DNA from: an uncultured Lachnospiraceae bacterium
GTDB lineage: Bacteria; Bacillota; Clostridia; Lachnospirales; Lachnospiraceae
DNA: 53,613 nt
Direction of reading: 5' to 3'
NCBI GenBank assembly: GCA_944381745.1
Contig: CALWMI010000085.1
Location: 1 to 53,613, forward strand
In this document: piece by piece, positions 51,173 to 53,613 of the stretch
How positions within the stretch are numbered: the stretch's first letter is position 1
Layout of the letters: every line of letters begins with the position of its first letter
Made by a program: the position numbers and the translations under genes
Notes under the pieces: model-generated
Told to the model about the DNA's origin: nothing
Database searches by the model: none
The model's input: only the letters and a program-made list of their open reading frames with translations

Positions 51173-51279
51173 TGGTCGGTCTTGTCTGGATTTTTTTCAT
51201 AGTCGATGATGTCGCTGATCGCTTTGCTGACCGTGCGGCCCTTGCCAGCATGCAGCGGCATGATGCGGGTGGTGGCCAT
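51160..51279 (-). pseudogene. Relaxase (MobA/VirD2-type), N-terminal stub
   Basis: On the minus strand a GGAGG-led ATG at 51279 opens a 39-residue frame, MATTRIMPLHAGKGRTVSKA then ISDIIDYEKNPDKTDHGQR. This is the start of relaxases carried by many Firmicutes integrative conjugative elements, which nick oriT. The frame stops at 51160-51162, in the last hairpin of the cluster, where a short insertion seems to shift it. The rest of the about 400-residue protein is absent, so this is a relic of a conjugative element. Confidence 0.65.
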
Positions 51280-51344
51280 GTGGGTGACCTCCTTTCTCCC
51301 GGCGTCCGGGGAAAACTTTACTCATCCTGTGTGGTTCCACAGTA

Positions 51345-51404
51345 CATGATACAGGCCATGATGCAGGCCATGATACGGGCCATGATGCAGGCCATGATCC
51401 TCCC
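51345..51404 (+). repeat. 12-bp tandem repeat CATGATRCRGGC, four copies plus a partial
   Basis: CATGATACAGGC, CATGATGCAGGC, CATGATACGGGC, CATGATGCAGGC and a degenerate fifth. In one frame it reads His-Asp-Thr/Ala-Gly repeated. Similar His-Asp-Thr-Pro repeats form a linker in the AlbA_2 protein just downstream, so it may be a relic of an earlier copy of that gene. Confidence 0.65.
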
Positions 51405-51465
51405 AACTTGGCCAATGACCAAGATGGTTCACCCATAATGTTGTACTTTTTCTTACCGAAGGGGT

Positions 51466-51494
51466 TTGATAATGTGTGAAAAATCCCGTATAAT
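51466..51494 (+). promoter_or_regulatory. Promoter of AlbA_2 gene
   Basis: TTGATA (51466-51471), 17 bases, TATAAT (51489-51494), with the ATG at 51536 behind a GGGGG site. Confidence 0.7.
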
Positions 51495-51535
51495 AAAAAA
51501 ATACAAATCTAACATCGAAGGGGGCTGTTGCTCCT

Positions 51536-52993
51536 ATGACAGAAGCCGAACTTCTCAGGCTGATCGAGGACGGCGAAAATATCCAAGTGGAGTTTAAGAA
51601 ATCCACCACCGCGATCACAAAGGATGTTTACGATACTGTCTGCGCATTCTCCAACCGGGACGGCGGAACGATTGTCCTGGGCGTCAAAGACAACGGAGAA
51701 ATTTTGGGCATTGCACCGGATGCGGCGGACCGCATGAAAAAGGACTTCGCAACTTCCATCAACAACGGGCAAAAAATCAACCCGCCGCTTTACTTGCAGC
51801 CGGAAGCCTGCACCGTGGAGGGGCGTATCCTGTTGGTCATTCATGTGCCCTCTGGCAGCCAGGTCTGCCGCCACCACGGGCACATTTTTGACCGTAGCCA
51901 TGAAGCAGATATAGACATCACCGACAACTCCGACCTGGTGTACCAACTGTACGCCCGGAAAAGCGGCAGCTACTTTGTCAACAAAGTGACCCGTTTTCAG
52001 ATGGAGGACCTGCGCCCCGACCTGATCGAGCGCACCAGGGCTATGACAGCCAGCCGCACGGCCAATCACCCGTGGAAATCGCTCTCGGATGAAGAACTGC
52101 TGCGCAGCGCCGGGCTGATTTTGAAAGACCCCGAACGGCAAATGGAAGGCATCACCCTGGCGGCAATCCTCCTATTTGGCAAAGACTCCACGATCTTGTC
52201 CGTGCTGCCCCAGCACAAAACGGACGCCATCTTCCGGGTGGAAAACGTGGACCGTTATGATGACCGGGACGTGATTATCACCAATCTGCTGGAGACCTAT
52301 GACCGCCTGATCGCTTTCGGTCAAAAGCACCTCAGCGACCCCTTTGTGCAGGAAGGCGTCCAAAGCGTCAGTGCCAGAGACCGTATCCTGCGGGAGATCT
52401 GCTCCAACAGCCTGGCCCACCGGGATTTTTCCAGCGGCTATGTGGCGAAATTTGTGATCGAGCGCGACCGGCTCTACACGGAAAATGCCAATCGTTCCCA
52501 CGGACACGGCGCTCTGCACCTGTCCTCCTTTGAGCCGTATGCCAAGAACCCGCCCATCTCCAAAGTGTTCCGGGAGATCGGGCTGGCAGACGAGCTGGGG
52601 TCCGGGATGCGGAATACTTACAAATACACGAAGCTCTATTCCGGCGGGACCCCGGAGTTTATCGAGGGCGATGTGTTCCGCACGGTAGTTCCGCTTGCCC
52701 CGATTGCGGTGGAAAAGGTCGGGCCGCAGAATGAGGGGAGGATGATCCCACATGATACCCCCTATGACGCCCCACATGATACCCCACATGAGCGAATCCT
52801 TGCTTTTTGCACGGAACCACGTTCCAAGAGGGAAATCATGAGACATTGTGGCTACCAGGATTCTAAACACTTCACGAAAAAATATCTCAAACCCCTGTTA
52901 GAATCTGGTCAGCTGCAAATGACGTTGCCCGATAAACCCCAAAGCCACAATCAGAAATATGTGACTGTACAAAAATCCACACCAGAAAACTAA
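51536..52993 (+). CDS. AlbA_2 (Schlafen-like) / ATP-binding domain protein, RecG-like regulator
   Basis: A 485-residue protein. The N-terminal AlbA_2 (Schlafen AlbA) domain spans about 5-125 (EFKKSTTAITKDVYDTVCAF, GGTIVLGVKDNGEILGI). A middle GHKL-like ATP-binding domain (HATPase_c_4, about 240-390) has REICSNSLAHRDFSSGY and GLADELGSGMRN. A short His-Asp-Thr-Pro repeat linker follows (about 400-416) and then a winged-helix end (about 417-475). Proteins of this type are labelled RecG-like helicases or transcriptional regulators, but they lack helicase motifs; several are linked to mobile elements and defence. Own promoter and strong terminator. Function not known. Confidence 0.8.
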   Translation: MTEAELLRLIEDGENIQVEFKKSTTAITKDVYDTVCAFSNRDGGTIVLGVKDNGEILGIAPDAADRMKKDFATSINNGQKINPPLYLQPEACTVEGRILLVIHVPSGSQVCRHHGHIFDRSHEADIDITDNSDLVYQLYARKSGSYFVNKVTRFQMEDLRPDLIERTRAMTASRTANHPWKSLSDEELLRSAGLILKDPERQMEGITLAAILLFGKDSTILSVLPQHKTDAIFRVENVDRYDDRDVIITNLLETYDRLIAFGQKHLSDPFVQEGVQSVSARDRILREICSNSLAHRDFSSGYVAKFVIERDRLYTENANRSHGHGALHLSSFEPYAKNPPISKVFREIGLADELGSGMRNTYKYTKLYSGGTPEFIEGDVFRTVVPLAPIAVEKVGPQNEGRMIPHDTPYDAPHDTPHERILAFCTEPRSKREIMRHCGYQDSKHFTKKYLKPLLESGQLQMTLPDKPQSHNQKYVTVQKSTPEN

Positions 52994-52997
52994 ACCC

Positions 52998-53045
52998 AAC
53001 CAGGGGGCCGGAGAAATTGCACACTCCGTCCCCCTGGTTTTTTAT
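52998..53045 (+). terminator. Terminator of AlbA_2 gene
   Basis: AACCAGGGGG..CGGAG and CTCCG..CCCCCTGGTT pair over a 10-base loop, one internal mismatch, and are followed by TTTTTTA. A strong intrinsic terminator. Confidence 0.9.
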
Positions 53046-53067
53046 GTCCCTGATGGATACAGAGTTT

Positions 53068-53107
53068 ACTTTCATGCTAACCTTATCAGCAAAATAAGCA
53101 TGAAAGT
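53068..53107. repeat. 11-bp perfect inverted repeat
   Basis: ACTTTCATGCT (53068-53078) and AGCATGAAAGT (53097-53107) flank an 18-base AT-rich centre. Lies between two terminators; possibly a binding site or element end. Confidence 0.55.
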
Positions 53108-53117
53108 TAAATCAAAA

Positions 53118-53155
53118 AATTGCCGGGGCAACCAGGGCTGCATTCCCCGGCAATT
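53118..53155 (-). terminator. Terminator for a gene lying to the right
   Basis: On the minus strand AATTGCCGGGG pairs with CCCCGGCAATT over 16 bases and is followed by TTTTGATTT. It suggests a minus-strand gene ending just beyond 53155; no convincing coding sequence is seen up to the window end. Confidence 0.7.
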
Positions 53156-53613
53156 CCGTGTTTCTGATTTAGCCATACACCGCGTCCTGAATCGCATACC
53201 GCAGAGCCTGCACCTTGCTGCCAGCCAGGCGGCCATCGGCAGCCCCAGCGGGCTGACCTGGAAAGCAATCACCACGGAAATGCAAAAAGCGCCCAGCAGG
53301 AACGCTGAACGCTTTCGCAATAAAATCATATTCCTTTGTTCAGATTTGGCCAAACTCTGCCAAACCGATTTTGCATAAAATTTCAGAGGGGCAAAAATGA
53401 TCTCTTGGGAGGGGGCGGGGGCAAAAAAGTTGTCCTATGATTTAACCCATTAGCCCCGTTTTGGGGGTGGTTGTCCTTAATTTAACGTAAGCGCTTAACA
53501 ATACAACGGCTATCTTTTTAAACCATGTTCTACTATTATTGAAGTAAAACGCTCCAACTTCAACTTTTTGATTCAATCCTGCATCTTTGCTGTATCATCT
53601 CAGACCAGGGCAT
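53156..53613. other. Right-end region without a recognised gene
   Basis: Contains a minus-strand open frame (from about 53353, LRKRSAFLLGAFCISVVIAF) with one hydrophobic stretch that runs into the terminator hairpin. It may be the tail of a decayed membrane protein. From 53400 on there is G-rich then AT-rich sequence with no gene I can support. Confidence 0.35.

Noticed and set aside
50997-51251. Minus-strand 84-codon frame across the hairpin block
   Set aside because: It is Arg/Pro/Ala-rich, made by reading through four hairpins, and overlaps the relaxase start in another frame; not credible as a protein.
51345-51404. CRISPR-like array
   Set aside because: Units are 12 bases with no spacers, and no cas genes are present; it is a plain tandem repeat.

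Overview
The window looks like chromosome from a fairly GC-rich Clostridia member, most likely Lachnospiraceae (Clostridium cluster XIVa, gut type). This is inferred from the gene set: type III glutamine synthetase, YesM/YesN-type sensor-regulator pairs with dedicated sugar-binding proteins, a class II (clostridial) GalT, an anaerobic ribonucleotide reductase under NrdR boxes, a BmrC/D-like heterodimeric ABC exporter, and strong GGAGG ribosome binding sites. No rRNA, tRNA or CRISPR array was seen.

Layout. 1-1241: decayed accessory DNA (end of a RelB-like antitoxin, a frameshifted RelE/YafQ-like toxin, an AbiEi gene with only a stub of AbiEii). 1423-6749: HxlR regulator, three hairpins, a heterodimeric ABC exporter with a promoter and early leader terminator, and an anchored hypothetical protein. 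6873-17033: nitrogen assimilation cluster, read right to left from a strong promoter, glnA(III)-asnB-gltB-gltD. 17058-27305: eight-gene L-arabinose operon, read right to left: sugar-binding lipoprotein, ATPase, two permeases, araA, araB, araD and a second (fucose/arabinose-type) isomerase. The divergent araR lies at 27678-28760. 28809-33015 and 34133-38431: two three-component sensor modules (YesM-type kinase, sugar-binding protein, AraC-type response regulator), separated by a lone alpha/beta hydrolase. 38631-46483: seven-gene galactose operon, read right to left: mglB-mglA-mglC, two uncharacterised membrane proteins, galK, galT. 46607-50277: a VOC-family protein and the NrdR-controlled nrdD - small glycyl-radical ORF - nrdG operon. 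50445-53613: a second accessory zone with a broken Phd/ParE-type toxin-antitoxin pair, a relaxase N-terminal stub, a cluster of hairpins, a 12-bp tandem repeat, an AlbA_2 (Schlafen-like) ATPase-type protein and strong terminators.

How the parts fit. The core is a pentose/hexose foraging island. Each sugar operon encodes its own ABC importer and catabolic enzymes, and each lies next to a membrane kinase paired with an extracytoplasmic sugar-binding protein and a DNA-binding response regulator. The arabinose operon also has an AraR repressor. The two transport promoters share a TACAAATT motif, which could be the target of one of these regulators. Nitrogen assimilation and anaerobic dNTP synthesis sit on either side.

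Most notable: the anaerobic ribonucleotide reductase is split. The long NrdD chain ends without the glycyl-radical segment, which is carried by a separate 51-residue ORF with its own ribosome binding site. Other points of interest are an InlB B-repeat protein and a second small membrane protein built into the galactose operon, a family of dispersed palindromes (core GCGCCGG-Y-G-Y-R-C-AAGGG) between genes, and paired sensor modules for arabinose and galactose.
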